A stretch of DNA of 64,000 nt from JBBQZO01 sp038207625. GTDB taxonomy: Bacteria > Pseudomonadota > Gammaproteobacteria > Burkholderiales > Burkholderiaceae_D. Shown one piece after another: positions 35,588-45,128 of the stretch (the first letter of the stretch is position 1; every line of letters starts with the position of its first letter). Made by a program: the position numbers and the translations under genes. Location: positions 186,001 to 250,000 of the forward strand of contig JBBQZO010000003.1 in the NCBI GenBank assembly GCA_038207625.1, written 5' to 3'. A model generated the notes under the pieces. That model was not told the DNA's origin. It ran no database searches and saw only the letters and a list, made by a program, of their open reading frames with translations.

Positions 35588-36403
35588 ATGTGCCAGCTAT
35601 TGGGTATGAACAGCAGCAAACCCGCCACGCTCGGCTTCAGCTTCGCCGGCTTCGCCGAGCGGGGCGGGCGCACCGCACAACACAAGGACGGCTGGGGCAT
35701 CGCGTTTCACGAAGCGGCCGGTTGCCGCCTCATCATCGACCAGCTGCCCTCGTGCGCGTCGCCACTGGCAGCCGCGCTGAAACACGATGTGGTCAAGGCG
35801 CGCAACGTCGTGGCGCATATCCGCAAGGCGACCCAAGGGTCCATCACGCCGCAAAACAGCCATCCTTTCACACGCCAGCTGTGGGGCCGCACCTGGTCGT
35901 TCGCCCACAACGGCAATCTGGAAGCATTTCATCCGACGCCCGATACACTCTTTCAGACCGATGGAGAAACCGACAGCGAGCGCGCCTTCTGCTTTCTGAT
36001 GGCAGGATTGCGCCGGCTGTTTCCCGCCCAGGCGCCGCTGCGCCAGGCGCTGTTTGACGCGGTCGCCGCGATGGCGCGCGACATCGCGCGTCACGGCAGC
36101 TTCAATTTCATTTTATCCGATGGGGAATTGCTGTTGGCGCACTGTTCAACCGACTTGCATTACGTGGTGCGCGAGTATCCGTTTAGCAGCGCGCGCCTGC
36201 TCGACTGCAACCTGCAGATCGACTTCAGCCGCCACAACCACCTCGACGATCGTATGGCGGTGATCGCCACCGCACCGCTGACCTCGGGCGAGCAATGGCG
36301 CGCCTTCGAACGCGGCGAATTGAAAATGTTCATCAACGGCGCACCCTGCGCGCCGTCCCAGTACGACAGCGCGCGGCGTGACTGCGTACAGATCAGCTAT
36401 TAA
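35588..36403 (+). CDS. class II glutamine amidotransferase (YafJ-like)
   Basis: 271 residues. The mature N-terminal Cys2 nucleophile of class II amidotransferases follows the initiator Met (MCQLLGMNS). Further features are GGRTAQHKDGWGIAFHEAAG, VVAHIRKATQGSITPQNSHP and FAHNGNLEAF. Relatives (YafJ, EgtC-like) hydrolyse glutamine or gamma-glutamyl bonds. It lies 33 bases upstream of a TOBE gene. The final 37 codons occur a second time as a remnant at 47141, also next to a TOBE gene. Confidence 0.9.
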   Translation: MCQLLGMNSSKPATLGFSFAGFAERGGRTAQHKDGWGIAFHEAAGCRLIIDQLPSCASPLAAALKHDVVKARNVVAHIRKATQGSITPQNSHPFTRQLWGRTWSFAHNGNLEAFHPTPDTLFQTDGETDSERAFCFLMAGLRRLFPAQAPLRQALFDAVAAMARDIARHGSFNFILSDGELLLAHCSTDLHYVVREYPFSSARLLDCNLQIDFSRHNHLDDRMAVIATAPLTSGEQWRAFERGELKMFINGAPCAPSQYDSARRDCVQISY

Positions 36404-36655
36404 GCACTCAATCGGCACTTAACCAACAGGAACCACATGGCCATCACCGAAATCAATGTACGCAATCAGTTCCGGGGCACGATCAAGGAAATCATCGACG
36501 GCCCGGTCGTGTCCGAAGTCGACATCGAAACGGCGCACGGGATCGTCACATCGGTGATTACGACGCGCTCGATTCGCGACCTCAATTTACAGGTCGGCAG
36601 CGAAGTGATCGCGCTGGTCAAGTCGACTGACGTGTCGATTGCCAAGATCTCGTAG
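36293..36655 (+). repeat. direct repeat, left copy (amidotransferase 3' end plus TOBE gene)
   Basis: This 363-base segment recurs at 47141-47504 in the same orientation and with the same internal layout. The TOBE parts are similar across their whole length by eye, and both encode 72 residues. The copies are 10.8 kb apart and enclose sbp, the TonB receptor and the encapsulin operon. Confidence 0.75.
36437..36655 (+). CDS. TOBE-domain molybdenum-pterin binding (Mop-like) protein
   Basis: 72 residues, a single Mop/TOBE domain: VRNQFRGTIKEIIDGPVVSE, then TAHGIVTSVITTRSI and the C-terminal KSTDVSIAKIS. Such proteins bind oxyanions, classically molybdate, and also occur as the C-terminal domain of ABC ATPases for molybdate or sulfate. 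The surrounding sulfur genes make oxyanion buffering or sensing plausible. A paralogue lies at 47286. Confidence 0.9.
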   Translation: MAITEINVRNQFRGTIKEIIDGPVVSEVDIETAHGIVTSVITTRSIRDLNLQVGSEVIALVKSTDVSIAKIS

Positions 36656-37103
36656 CAAGACCGATTGCGTTCATCGTTAGGCGCCTTCCAACGCGCGCGC
36701 CGGTGCGACCAACGCCAAGACGTCATAAACGCTCAATGGAACGTTCTGGCGATACCCGCAATGAATCGGGAGCGTCGGGTGGCATGCCCCGCGCCCGCGC
36801 AAGGGATCGTTGCGCGGCGATGCTCTCGATGCAAGGCGCCAGATGCGCCGCAGGATTTGGCATCCGAATGATGTCGCATCGCGACATCCGTCTCAAAACG
36901 CGCGCAGCGCCACCCACCAACGCAGCACGCCAGTACGGCACGCATGTCCGACGCAAGCGAACGGGCTCATCAAGTCTTCCGATCGACGGACACCTGAGCT
37001 GCCGGCGCCGCGCCCGACTCATCCGAACAGCTGGTTGCGCGCGGTGCCGACATGGGCCATGAACGGCGCCGCCTTGCGCGCCACGCGGTCCGAAAGCGCG
37101 CAA
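36656..37103. other. intergenic region downstream of sbp
   Basis: About 450 bases with no convincing intact gene. Near 37022-37100 the minus strand has a frame ending in APFMAHVGTARNQLFG, which looks protein-like and could be the tail of a lost gene, but I cannot assign it. Confidence 0.35.
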
Positions 37104-38168
37104 CTACTTGTGCGACTGATAGATCTTGTCGAATTCGGCGCCATCATCGAAATGGGTCTTCTGGGCGTTCTTCCAGCTGCCGAACACCTCCTCGACGGAA
37201 AACAACGCAATCGGCTTGAACGAGGCCGCATATTTGCGTGCCGCGAGCTCGGAGCGGGGGCGCAGGAAATGCCGGGCAATGATGTCCTGGCCTTGATCGG
37301 AATAGAGAAATTGCAGATAGGCGCTAGCCGCCTTGCGAATTCCTTTCTTGTCGACCACTTTGTCCACCAGCGCGACGGGCGACTCGGCGAGGATCGAGAC
37401 ACTCGGATAGACGACCTCGAAGTTGTCACCGAACTCCTTGCGCACCAGTTGCACCTCGTTTTCAAAGGTGACCAGCACGTCGCCGATATCGCGTTGCGTA
37501 AATGTCGTCGTCGCGGCGCGCCCCCCGCCGTCCAGGATAGGCACGTTCTTGAACAAGCGACCCACCAGCTCGCGCGCCTGCGCCTCGGTGCCGCCCTTCT
37601 TGATCACCGAACCCCACGCGGCCAGATAGGTGTAACGCCCGTTGCCCGAGGTCTTGGGATTGGGAACAATCACGCTCACGCCAGCGCGGGCCAGGTCGTC
37701 CCAGTTGCGAATTTGCTTGGGATTTCCTTTGCGAGTCAGAAACACCATGGTCGAATAGAACGGCGCCGCGCCATGCGGATAGCGCTTGGACCAGTCGGCC
37801 GACAGCACGCCCCGCTCGGCCAGAAAGTCGATGTCATTGGCCTGATTCATCGTCACGACCGACGCCTCGAGGCCATCGGCGACCGAGCGCGCCTGCTTGC
37901 TCGACCCCCCGTGCGACTGGTTGATCGTGATCGTCTCGCCGGTGGTCTTCTTCCATTCGGCAGCGAAGGCCGGATTGATGTCCTTGAACAGTTCGCGCGT
38001 CACGTCATACGACACGTTGAGCAGCACCGTGTCGGCATGGGCGGCGGGCAGCGTCACCAACGCAATCGCGGCGGCGGCGCCGAGCGCACGGGCCAGCCGT
38101 GCTGACAGGCGCGCGTCAGACGGATCGATCAATCGGAACCAGCGAGTGGACATCAGGGACGTGGACAT
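37104..38168 (-). CDS. sbp: sulfate-binding protein (periplasmic)
   Basis: 354 residues. Signal peptide (AAAIALVTLPAAHA), then the Sbp/CysP signature regions LLNVSYDVTRELFKDIN, QSHGGSSKQARSVADGLEAS, VVTMNQANDIDFLAERG and VPNPKTSGNGRY. It delivers sulfate or thiosulfate to the CysTWA permease encoded at 60567-63440. GAGG lies eight bases before ATG 38168. A putative CysB operator is 62 bases upstream of the start. It is separated from cysTWA by 22 kb, which is common for sbp. Confidence 0.95.
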   Translation of the reverse strand: MSTSLMSTRWFRLIDPSDARLSARLARALGAAAAIALVTLPAAHADTVLLNVSYDVTRELFKDINPAFAAEWKKTTGETITINQSHGGSSKQARSVADGLEASVVTMNQANDIDFLAERGVLSADWSKRYPHGAAPFYSTMVFLTRKGNPKQIRNWDDLARAGVSVIVPNPKTSGNGRYTYLAAWGSVIKKGGTEAQARELVGRLFKNVPILDGGGRAATTTFTQRDIGDVLVTFENEVQLVRKEFGDNFEVVYPSVSILAESPVALVDKVVDKKGIRKAASAYLQFLYSDQGQDIIARHFLRPRSELAARKYAASFKPIALFSVEEVFGSWKNAQKTHFDDGAEFDKIYQSHK

Positions 38169-38229
38169 TACATTTCCTCACAGTGTAGTACATCGAAAAA
38201 TACCCATTCTCATCAAGTTTCGGCAGAAA

Positions 38230-38256
38230 ATATACGATGCATTCCTCATATGCTTA
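38230..38256 (-). promoter_or_regulatory. putative CysB operator upstream of sbp
   Basis: Minus-strand TAAGCATA-N11-TCGTATAT. Same two half-sites and 11-base spacing as the sites at 47590, 58101, 59826 and 63505. It is the weakest of the five. Confidence 0.45.
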
Positions 38257-38739
38257 TCCGCTCAGTGCTTGGTTTTCAGGTCCGGCATTGCGCCGTCAAC
38301 TCTTTCGGATGACGCTCCCATGGCCCCCTGCGCTGTCGGACCCCGTGCCCCCAAGCGGCGGCGGCCCCATGCACGGTCGAACCGGCATCGCCCGGCCACC
38401 GAAGCGCAATCGGCACTGTGCACCGTCTTGCACGGCCGGCCAACGGGACATGTCGGCGCTGTTGGCATTTCAACACACGCGCATCGAGATGATTCGAGCG
38501 TGTTGCGTCTGCACACTCCGAGCTTGAAAGCGGACGCTCCACCGGCCCGTGAAACCGTGCGCAGCTTTTACTTGGCGGCCATCGGCCACGTCGCGATGTC
38601 GCTCGAAGAACGGGCTTGCGGCTCACTGGAATCGCTATCTCCCGCAACGTCATCGACGGTCTTTTCTGCGTGGCATGCTACTTGCTGAACAGCGTGAAGG
38701 CAGCCCCCGATGTCCTTCACCCTTCAGGAGAGTATTTCA
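38257..38739. other. intergenic region between divergent sbp and TonB receptor genes
   Basis: No recognisable gene. GC-rich with short open frames in several phases, resembling decayed coding sequence. It contains the receptor ribosome-binding site AGGAG at 38726-38730. No CysB-like motif with correct spacing was found facing the receptor. Confidence 0.35.
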
Positions 38740-41484
38740 ATGAGCGTAAAAAGAATCACACCCACGCAGCGGCGCCCCCAGGACTTGGGCCTGTTCCGTC
38801 TTTCCCCCATCGCCGCGGCGCTTGCCAGCGTGACGATCATGGCCTCGGGCGCATTGCATGCGGCAGAACCGACTGTGGCCGACCTGCAAGCAGAAAATAC
38901 CCGTTTGAAGCAGATCATCGCGACCCTGTCGGCCGCCGCCGCAACAACGGGTACCGCCGCGATTGTCCCCGTCCCCGCTGACGCCGCCCGAAGCACAACA
39001 GTGGACAAGGAAGCGCCGCTGACCTTGGGCGAAGTGACGGTGCGCAGCCGCAACAGGCTCGAGCGCCTGAAGGATGTCCCCATCTCGGTCTCGGTGGTCA
39101 CCGGCAACGAGCTCGATCGCCTGCAGGCGCGCGACCTCGCCGCGCTCACCCAGCGCGCCGCCAACATATCGTGGAATCAGGGCAACGCGCGCACCAGCGC
39201 GCTGTCCATTCGCGGCCTGGGCAAGCAATCCCAGACCGATGCGCAAGACCCCAGTGTCGGCATCACCGTCGATGGCGTCAGCTATGCGTACAACCCGCTG
39301 TCGAGCTTCGATTTCTACGATGTCGATGCGGTGGAAGTGCTGCGTGGCCCGCAGGGCACCTTGTACGGCAAAAATGCCAGTGTGGGCGCGGTCAGCATCA
39401 ACACCAGGCGCCCCGCGTTCACGCCGGACTCGAGCTACTCGCTGGCGCTGGGGCAAAATGACCGCGTCATCGCCAACTTCGCCACCGGCGGTCCGGTCGT
39501 CGACAATCTGCTTGCCTGGCGCGCCGCGTTCACCGTCGACAAGGGGCAAGGCGACTACCCCAACAAGTACAACAACGATTTCACGTACAAGAACAAGGAT
39601 AACGTCTCCGGCCGGGTTCAATTCTTGTTCACGCCCAGCGCCGCTTTCGACGCGCTGGTCAAGCTGGAGGTGACACCGCGCCATGAGGAATACTACAACG
39701 GCTGGACCTTCTTCTCGCCCACGCCGACCACCTATGCCAACGGCGCCACCAACCCATTGAGCACCGATGCGTCGACCCGGCTGAACCGGCGTTGGTTCCT
39801 GCAGCAAAGCAGCTACAGCTATGCCAATGACTACCTCGGCAATGCGATCGACCAGGACAATCAGCGCCCGCTCGTCACCGCCACCAACGGCGCATCGGCA
39901 ACGCTGAACTGGCGCCTGGGCGAGCACACGCTGACGTCCATTACCGGCTACAAGGACTTCTACTTTCAGGCCCGCAATGACGAAGGCACGCCCTTCGACA
40001 TCAGCAAGAACGGCGGCGGTTATGTCTCCCGGGATGCGCAGGTCAGCGAGGAGCTGCGTTTGAGTTCGGCCCCCGGCGGCCTGGTCGACTACCAGACTGG
40101 CCTGTACTTTCTGCGCATGACCAACAACTACAACTCAAGGACGGGCTTCGGCGCCGATGCCGGCGCATGGTTTGCCAGCCCGGCCCAGTACAACCGGCTC
40201 GACGCGGACAGCAACGGGCGCTATCTGATGCAAAATTCCCTGAGCCGCCTGGAACAAAACACGCCTCAACAGATTCGCAATACCACCGGGGCGGTCTACG
40301 GCCAGGCCAACTGGCATGTGTCGACGCCGCTCACGCTGACCACCGGACTGCGCTTGACGCAGGAGGATCGCCGCAACGCCGTGAGCAAGCTGATCAGCGA
40401 CAACGGCGTCGCCGCCGAATTAGATCCCGTCGCGGTCAACGGCGTGCAGTTGGGCGGCTTTAGCAATACCGCCTCCGGTGCTTTGGGCAGCAACAGCGCG
40501 GCCCAACTGGCCCTGGCCAACGCCGTCGCCTTGAAATACTTTGGCGTGGCCAACTACGCCGCGCTGAGCGCCGCGCAAAAGCAGCAAGTGGCCGATGCCA
40601 AAGCCATCCGCCAGACCAATCTGGGCATCTTGTGGAACGTGACCGAGGCGCAAACGTTCAAGAAAGTGCAACCGACCGTGCTGCTCAGTCCGAGCTACAA
40701 GCTCAGCGACGACGTGACCGCCTACCTGTCCTTGCAGTACGGAGAAAAAGCCGGCATCGCTCAAATCGTCAACGGTGTCTCGAGTCTGGCCAAGCCGGAA
40801 AAATCGACGGCCTACGAACTCGGTTTCAAGTCCGTTGTGCTCGACAGGACGCTGACCGTGAACGCCGATCTGTTCCTCACCAATATCAAGGACTATCAAC
40901 AAGCGGTTCAGGTGTATGACGACTACACCACGCAGCTCAACAAAAATGGCATCAACTCCTACATTGCGGCGACCGGCAACGTCGCCAAAGTGCAAGCCTA
41001 CGGTCTGGAACTCGATGGCGTATTCAATGGCATACGCAACACGTCGATCCGGTTTTCCGGCGCTTACAACAACGCCGTCTACAAGGACTTCAAGAACTCG
41101 GCCAATCCGGTGGAAGTCCTCTCCAGCGTGCCCTACCAGGACGTGAGCGGCCGCAACCTGCCGGGCGCCGCCAAATTCACTTTCAACGTGGGCGCCGAAT
41201 ACCGCCAGCCGGTGTCGGGCTGGAACAAACAATTCCACGTCAGCTTCAATAGCGCCTACACCAGCAAGTACAACTCGGATATTGCGTTGTCGAGTTATGC
41301 TTGGATCCCGTCGTACGGCATCACCGATTTTTCGATCGGCCTGGGAACCCTGGACAGGAAATTCGATGTCACCTTGCTGGCCAAGAATGTGTTCAACGAC
41401 ACGACCTCCCAGGTCGTCACCTGGAACAGCCGGGTCCCGGCGGTGCCGCGCTGGCTAGGCGTCGTCGTGAGCGGCAAGCTGTAA
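38740..41484 (+). CDS. TonB-dependent outer-membrane receptor
   Basis: 914 residues from ATG 38740 with AGGAG upstream. After a long signal region (SPIAAALASVTIMASGALHA) comes a short heptad stretch (VADLQAENTRLKQIIATLSA), unusual before the TonB box. The plug domain follows (LKDVPISVSVVTGNELDRLQ, DVDAVEVLRGPQGTLYGKNA) and then a 22-stranded-type barrel ending in an aromatic-poor VVSGKL. Placement between sbp and the cysteine desulfurase suggests uptake of a sulfur compound such as a sulfonate or sulfate ester, powered by TonB-ExbBD. The ligand is inference. Confidence 0.9.
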   Translation: MSVKRITPTQRRPQDLGLFRLSPIAAALASVTIMASGALHAAEPTVADLQAENTRLKQIIATLSAAAATTGTAAIVPVPADAARSTTVDKEAPLTLGEVTVRSRNRLERLKDVPISVSVVTGNELDRLQARDLAALTQRAANISWNQGNARTSALSIRGLGKQSQTDAQDPSVGITVDGVSYAYNPLSSFDFYDVDAVEVLRGPQGTLYGKNASVGAVSINTRRPAFTPDSSYSLALGQNDRVIANFATGGPVVDNLLAWRAAFTVDKGQGDYPNKYNNDFTYKNKDNVSGRVQFLFTPSAAFDALVKLEVTPRHEEYYNGWTFFSPTPTTYANGATNPLSTDASTRLNRRWFLQQSSYSYANDYLGNAIDQDNQRPLVTATNGASATLNWRLGEHTLTSITGYKDFYFQARNDEGTPFDISKNGGGYVSRDAQVSEELRLSSAPGGLVDYQTGLYFLRMTNNYNSRTGFGADAGAWFASPAQYNRLDADSNGRYLMQNSLSRLEQNTPQQIRNTTGAVYGQANWHVSTPLTLTTGLRLTQEDRRNAVSKLISDNGVAAELDPVAVNGVQLGGFSNTASGALGSNSAAQLALANAVALKYFGVANYAALSAAQKQQVADAKAIRQTNLGILWNVTEAQTFKKVQPTVLLSPSYKLSDDVTAYLSLQYGEKAGIAQIVNGVSSLAKPEKSTAYELGFKSVVLDRTLTVNADLFLTNIKDYQQAVQVYDDYTTQLNKNGINSYIAATGNVAKVQAYGLELDGVFNGIRNTSIRFSGAYNNAVYKDFKNSANPVEVLSSVPYQDVSGRNLPGAAKFTFNVGAEYRQPVSGWNKQFHVSFNSAYTSKYNSDIALSSYAWIPSYGITDFSIGLGTLDRKFDVTLLAKNVFNDTTSQVVTWNSRVPAVPRWLGVVVSGKL

Positions 41485-41519
41485 TCGGTCGGCAGTGTCG
41501 CATCGTTCGCCAGTCCCCA

Positions 41520-41900
41520 GTCCAATCCACTGGCCGGCCATCCCTTGGGTACGGCGGCGGGGCCGCTTGTGGCCAGCGCGATGTCAGTGTCGTCAAGCTT
41601 GGCGCCAGCGATGACGCAAGCGCGGACCTGACGCTGTACACCGGCTACGACCACGCAGGTCAAGCGATCCCGCGCGAGCAGGCCTTCTTCAACATCCTCG
41701 CTCCGGGCGTGGTTCAGGACCGTCTGACGCTCGGTTCGATGGGGAAAAGCTCCGCGGCCAGCGAATTGAGTTTGTCGTCTGCCCGCCGATTCAAGAAGAC
41801 GGTGCGTGGCGTCAACTCGATCACGCCACCCGTTGGCGGCGGCAACGCCAATGTCAGCTTGCGCGAGAACAGCGTCGGCACCGCTTACGCGTGGAAATGG
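41520..41900 (+). pseudogene. remnant of a FadL-type outer-membrane transporter C-terminus
   Basis: A frame here reads DVSVVKLGASDDASADLTLY, TGYDHAGQAIPREQAFFNIL, APGVVQDRLTLG, then SSARRFKKTVRGVNSI, GGGNANVSLREN and GTAYAWKW. This closely follows the last strands of FadL/OmpP1-family proteins as I remember them. There is no start, no signal peptide and no stop at the expected end. It sits directly after the TonB receptor and before the cysteine desulfurase. Confidence 0.5.
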
Positions 41901-42087
41901 CGATCGCGCTCAGCCACAGGCATGCGCCATGGCGCGCCGCCATCGACGACGGGCATGGCACAAATGGTGAGTCTGCGCGAGGATGGGGCGGCACGACCGC
42001 ACGCCACGGCAGCAAGCGATGTGAGCCATCGGCATGGTTCGACACGGATGCCGGGCGCGCATGCTGTCCATGCGCGCGCGGCGTGCC

Positions 42088-44088
42088 TCACACAGTGCGG
42101 CGTTGTCCGGCCAGGGTTCTGACCACCGCGACCAGACGGTCGATTTCGTCAAAGGTGTTGTAGAACGCCAGCGACGGGCGCACCGTCGTTTCGACGCCGA
42201 AGCGGCGCAATATCGGTTGCGCGCAATGGTGGCCGGTGCGCACGGCGATGCCTTCCTCGTTGAGCGCGCGGCCGACCTGCTCGGTGCTGTAGCCGGCCAG
42301 CACGAAGGACATCACGCTGGCCTTGTCGGGTGCCGTGCCGATCAGGCGCACGCCGGCGATCTCGCCCAGCCTGGCCATGCCGTAGACCAGCAATTCATGC
42401 TCGTAACGGGCGATGTTTTCGATGCCGATGCGCTTGACATAGTCGATCGCCGCCCCCAGCCCGACCGCGTCGGCGATGTTGCCCGTGCCGGCCTCGAACT
42501 TGTTGGGAATGGGCTGGAACACGGTTTTTTCAAACGTGACATCGGCGATCATATTGCCCCCGCCCTGCCAGGGCGGCATGTCTTCGAGCAGCGCGCGCTT
42601 GCCCCAGAGCACGCCGATGCCGGTCGGGCCGAACACCTTGTGTCCCGAGAACACGAAGAAATCGGCGCCCAGCTCCTGCACGTCGACGCGCATGTGCGAC
42701 ACCGACTGCGCGCCGTCGACCAGCGCCAGCGCGCCTGCGCGATGGGCCATCTCGACCATTTCCTTGACCGGCGTGACGGTGCCAAGCGCGTTCGACACCT
42801 GGGTGACGGCGACGATCTTGGTGCGCTCATTGAGCAGCTTGCGGTACTCGTCGAGCAGCACCTGGCCGCTGTCGTCCACCGGTATCACGCGCAGCCTGGC
42901 GCCCTTGGCGGCGGCCAACTGCTGCCAGGGAACAATATTGGCGTGGTGCTCCAGATGGGAGACGATGATCTCGTCGCCTTCGCCGACGTGCTGCGCACCC
43001 CAGCTCTTGGCCACCAGGTTGATCGCCTCCGTGGTCCCGCGCACGAAAATGACTTCCTCGACCTCGGGCGCATTGACGAAGCGGCGCACGCGCTCGCGCG
43101 CGCCCTCGTAGGCGTCGGTCGCGCGCGCGGCCAGCGTGTGGGCGGCGCGGTGGATATTCGAATTCTCGTGCTCGTAAAAATAACTGATCCGGTCGATCAC
43201 CGACTGCGGCTTGTGCGTGGTGGCCGCGTTGTCGAGCCAGACCAGCTGGCGCCCGTTGACGCGTTCGCGCAGGATCGGAAAGTCGCGCCGCACCGCTTCC
43301 ACGTCGAACGGCGGATGACGGCCGGCGCCGGCCAGCGGCGTCGTGCCGTGCGGCGCGGCCTTGGCCGGCGTGACATACCCGCTGGGCAGCACCACGGCGT
43401 CGACAAAATAATACTGCGGCGACGCGGGTGACGATGGCGTGGCAGGAACGCCGCCAGGCGAGGCGGAAGCCGGACCACCAAGCGGCGCGTTGCCGGCCTG
43501 GTGCAATGCCGGCGCCGCCAGCCAATGCAGATCGTCGTGCGGCGCATTGGGCGCGGCAGGCGCGGGCGCGCCAGCGAGGCCGGGATGCCCGTGCGCGTCG
43601 TTCAGAAAATAATATGGCGAGGCCGACGCCGCGCCGGACGGCCGCGCACCATCGGGCAGCTGCGGCACGCCCAGCAAGGCGCCGCCGCTGCGCGGCTCGT
43701 AGGCGGGAAGCGCGCCCAGAGCCTTGTCCGGCACGCCGTTGCCGGCCTGCGCGGCCGGCGCCAATGCCGGCGCGCGGTTCGCCAGCGACAGCACCGGGGT
43801 CGGCGAAGCGGGCACCAGATTGCTGCCGGGGATCTGCCCCTGCGGGATCGGCGTGCCGGGCACGCTGGGACCGAACCCTGCCGGGCTGACCAGCGGCGAG
43901 CCGGGCGGCGCGATATTGACCGGCGCCTGCGCGCCGTGCAGCGCGAGCGGCTGTGCGAATGGCGGCGCGGCGAAAAACTCAGACGCCAGGCGCGCCAGCA
44001 CGGCCGGATCGAACGGCGCGCCTGACGGTTCTGGAACGCCGACCGGATACCCGGCCGGCACGGAGGTGGGGGGCGAAAATTGGCTCAC
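42088..44088 (-). CDS. cysteine desulfurase with N-terminal encapsulin cargo-loading extension
   Basis: 666 residues. Residues 261-666 form a SufS-type cysteine desulfurase: PLP lysine K484 in SGHKVFGPTGIG and active-site Cys622 in RTGHHCAQPILRRFG. It converts cysteine to alanine and enzyme-bound persulfide. Residues 1-260 are a Pro/Ala/Gly-rich, probably disordered extension with LARLASEFFAAPP (31-43) and a duplicated tyrosine motif, SPYYFLNDA (157-165) and SPQYYFVDA (223-231). Such extensions mark the cargo of family 2A encapsulins, and the shell gene lies 8 bases upstream. It starts at GTG 44088. Sulfur storage in the shell is known for homologous systems. Here it is inference. Confidence 0.92.
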   Translation of the reverse strand: MSQFSPPTSVPAGYPVGVPEPSGAPFDPAVLARLASEFFAAPPFAQPLALHGAQAPVNIAPPGSPLVSPAGFGPSVPGTPIPQGQIPGSNLVPASPTPVLSLANRAPALAPAAQAGNGVPDKALGALPAYEPRSGGALLGVPQLPDGARPSGAASASPYYFLNDAHGHPGLAGAPAPAAPNAPHDDLHWLAAPALHQAGNAPLGGPASASPGGVPATPSSPASPQYYFVDAVVLPSGYVTPAKAAPHGTTPLAGAGRHPPFDVEAVRRDFPILRERVNGRQLVWLDNAATTHKPQSVIDRISYFYEHENSNIHRAAHTLAARATDAYEGARERVRRFVNAPEVEEVIFVRGTTEAINLVAKSWGAQHVGEGDEIIVSHLEHHANIVPWQQLAAAKGARLRVIPVDDSGQVLLDEYRKLLNERTKIVAVTQVSNALGTVTPVKEMVEMAHRAGALALVDGAQSVSHMRVDVQELGADFFVFSGHKVFGPTGIGVLWGKRALLEDMPPWQGGGNMIADVTFEKTVFQPIPNKFEAGTGNIADAVGLGAAIDYVKRIGIENIARYEHELLVYGMARLGEIAGVRLIGTAPDKASVMSFVLAGYSTEQVGRALNEEGIAVRTGHHCAQPILRRFGVETTVRPSLAFYNTFDEIDRLVAVVRTLAGQRRTV

Positions 44089-44096
44089 GTCGCGGC

Positions 44097-45029
44097 TTAT
44101 TTGTAGGTGTCTGGATAGTCGTGGTATTTGCCGATTTCAACGTCGTCGAGCACCGCCAGCGCATCGCTGGTGAGCACGGCGAGGGAGCAATACAGCGAGA
44201 TCAGGTAGGACGAAATCGCATGGTTGTTGATGCCCATGAAGCGCACCGACAAACCGGGGCTCTGCTCGCCCGGCAAACCCGGCTGGAACAGCCCCACCAC
44301 GCCCTGGCGCTTGTCGCCCACGCGCAGCAGCAAGATCTTGCTCTTGCCGTCGGCCACAGGCACCTTGTCCGACGGGATCAAAGGAATGCCGCGCCAGGTG
44401 ACGAACTGCGAACCGAACAGACTGATGGTGGGCGGCGGCGTGCCGCGCCGGGTCGCCTCGCGCCCGAACGCGGCGATCGCCAGCGGATGGGTCAAGAAAA
44501 ACGCCGGCTCCTTCCACACTTTCGTCAGCAGTTCGTCCAGGTCGTCCGGCGTGGGCGCGCCCGTCAGCGGGAAGATGCGCTGCTCGTCCGTCACCTGCGC
44601 CAGCAGGCCGTAGTCGGGATTGTTGATCAGCTCGCTTTCCTGGTTTTCCTTGATCGTCTCGATGGTCAGGCGCAGCTGTTCCTTGATCTGGTCGTGCGGG
44701 CTGCTGTACAGATCGGAAATACGGGTGTGCACGTCGAGCACGGTGGAGACGGCGTTGAGGAAGTACTCGCGCGGATTTTCCTCGTAATCGACATAGGTGC
44801 GCGGCAGCTGGTTCGCTTCCTGGCGCGCCGTGCAGGTGACCTTGATCGCCTCGGGATTCTTCACCTTGTTGAGGCGATAAATACCCGCCTCCACCGGCAC
44901 CCATTGCAGCAGGTGGGTCAGCCAGCGCGGGCTGATGGTCTCCAGCTGAGGGACCGTCTTGGTCGCATTCGCTAATTGCCTTGCGCCCAGGTCGCCCAGC
45001 GCCGTGGTTCCGCCAACTGTTGCCGACAT
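44097..45029 (-). CDS. family 2A encapsulin shell protein (SrpI/MMP-I-like)
   Basis: 310 residues. It belongs to the HK97-fold shell proteins formerly called major membrane protein I or SrpI. Recognised stretches are NATKTVPQLETISPRWLTHL, LLQWVPVEAGIYRLN, RTYVDYEENPREY and VRFMGINNHAISSYLISLY. Copies self-assemble into an icosahedral protein compartment in the cytoplasm. Family 2A shells package cysteine desulfurase, and that gene follows by 8 bases. GGAG precedes ATG 45029. An upstream gap of 99 bases after the XRE gene may carry a second promoter. Confidence 0.92.
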   Translation of the reverse strand: MSATVGGTTALGDLGARQLANATKTVPQLETISPRWLTHLLQWVPVEAGIYRLNKVKNPEAIKVTCTARQEANQLPRTYVDYEENPREYFLNAVSTVLDVHTRISDLYSSPHDQIKEQLRLTIETIKENQESELINNPDYGLLAQVTDEQRIFPLTGAPTPDDLDELLTKVWKEPAFFLTHPLAIAAFGREATRRGTPPPTISLFGSQFVTWRGIPLIPSDKVPVADGKSKILLLRVGDKRQGVVGLFQPGLPGEQSPGLSVRFMGINNHAISSYLISLYCSLAVLTSDALAVLDDVEIGKYHDYPDTYK

Positions 45030-45128
45030 CGTGACTCCAATCCAAATAATTAAGTTAAAAAAGTTTGCCGCCTAGTGTGGCGCTTGCTTGCCGGTCGTTC
45101 TACATGCTATCGCCAACAAAAGCCCGTC

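Noticed and set aside
38276..38653. 125-codon minus-strand frame between sbp and the TonB receptor
   Set aside because: Composition is Arg/Pro-rich without hydrophobic pattern, domain motif or ribosome-binding site.
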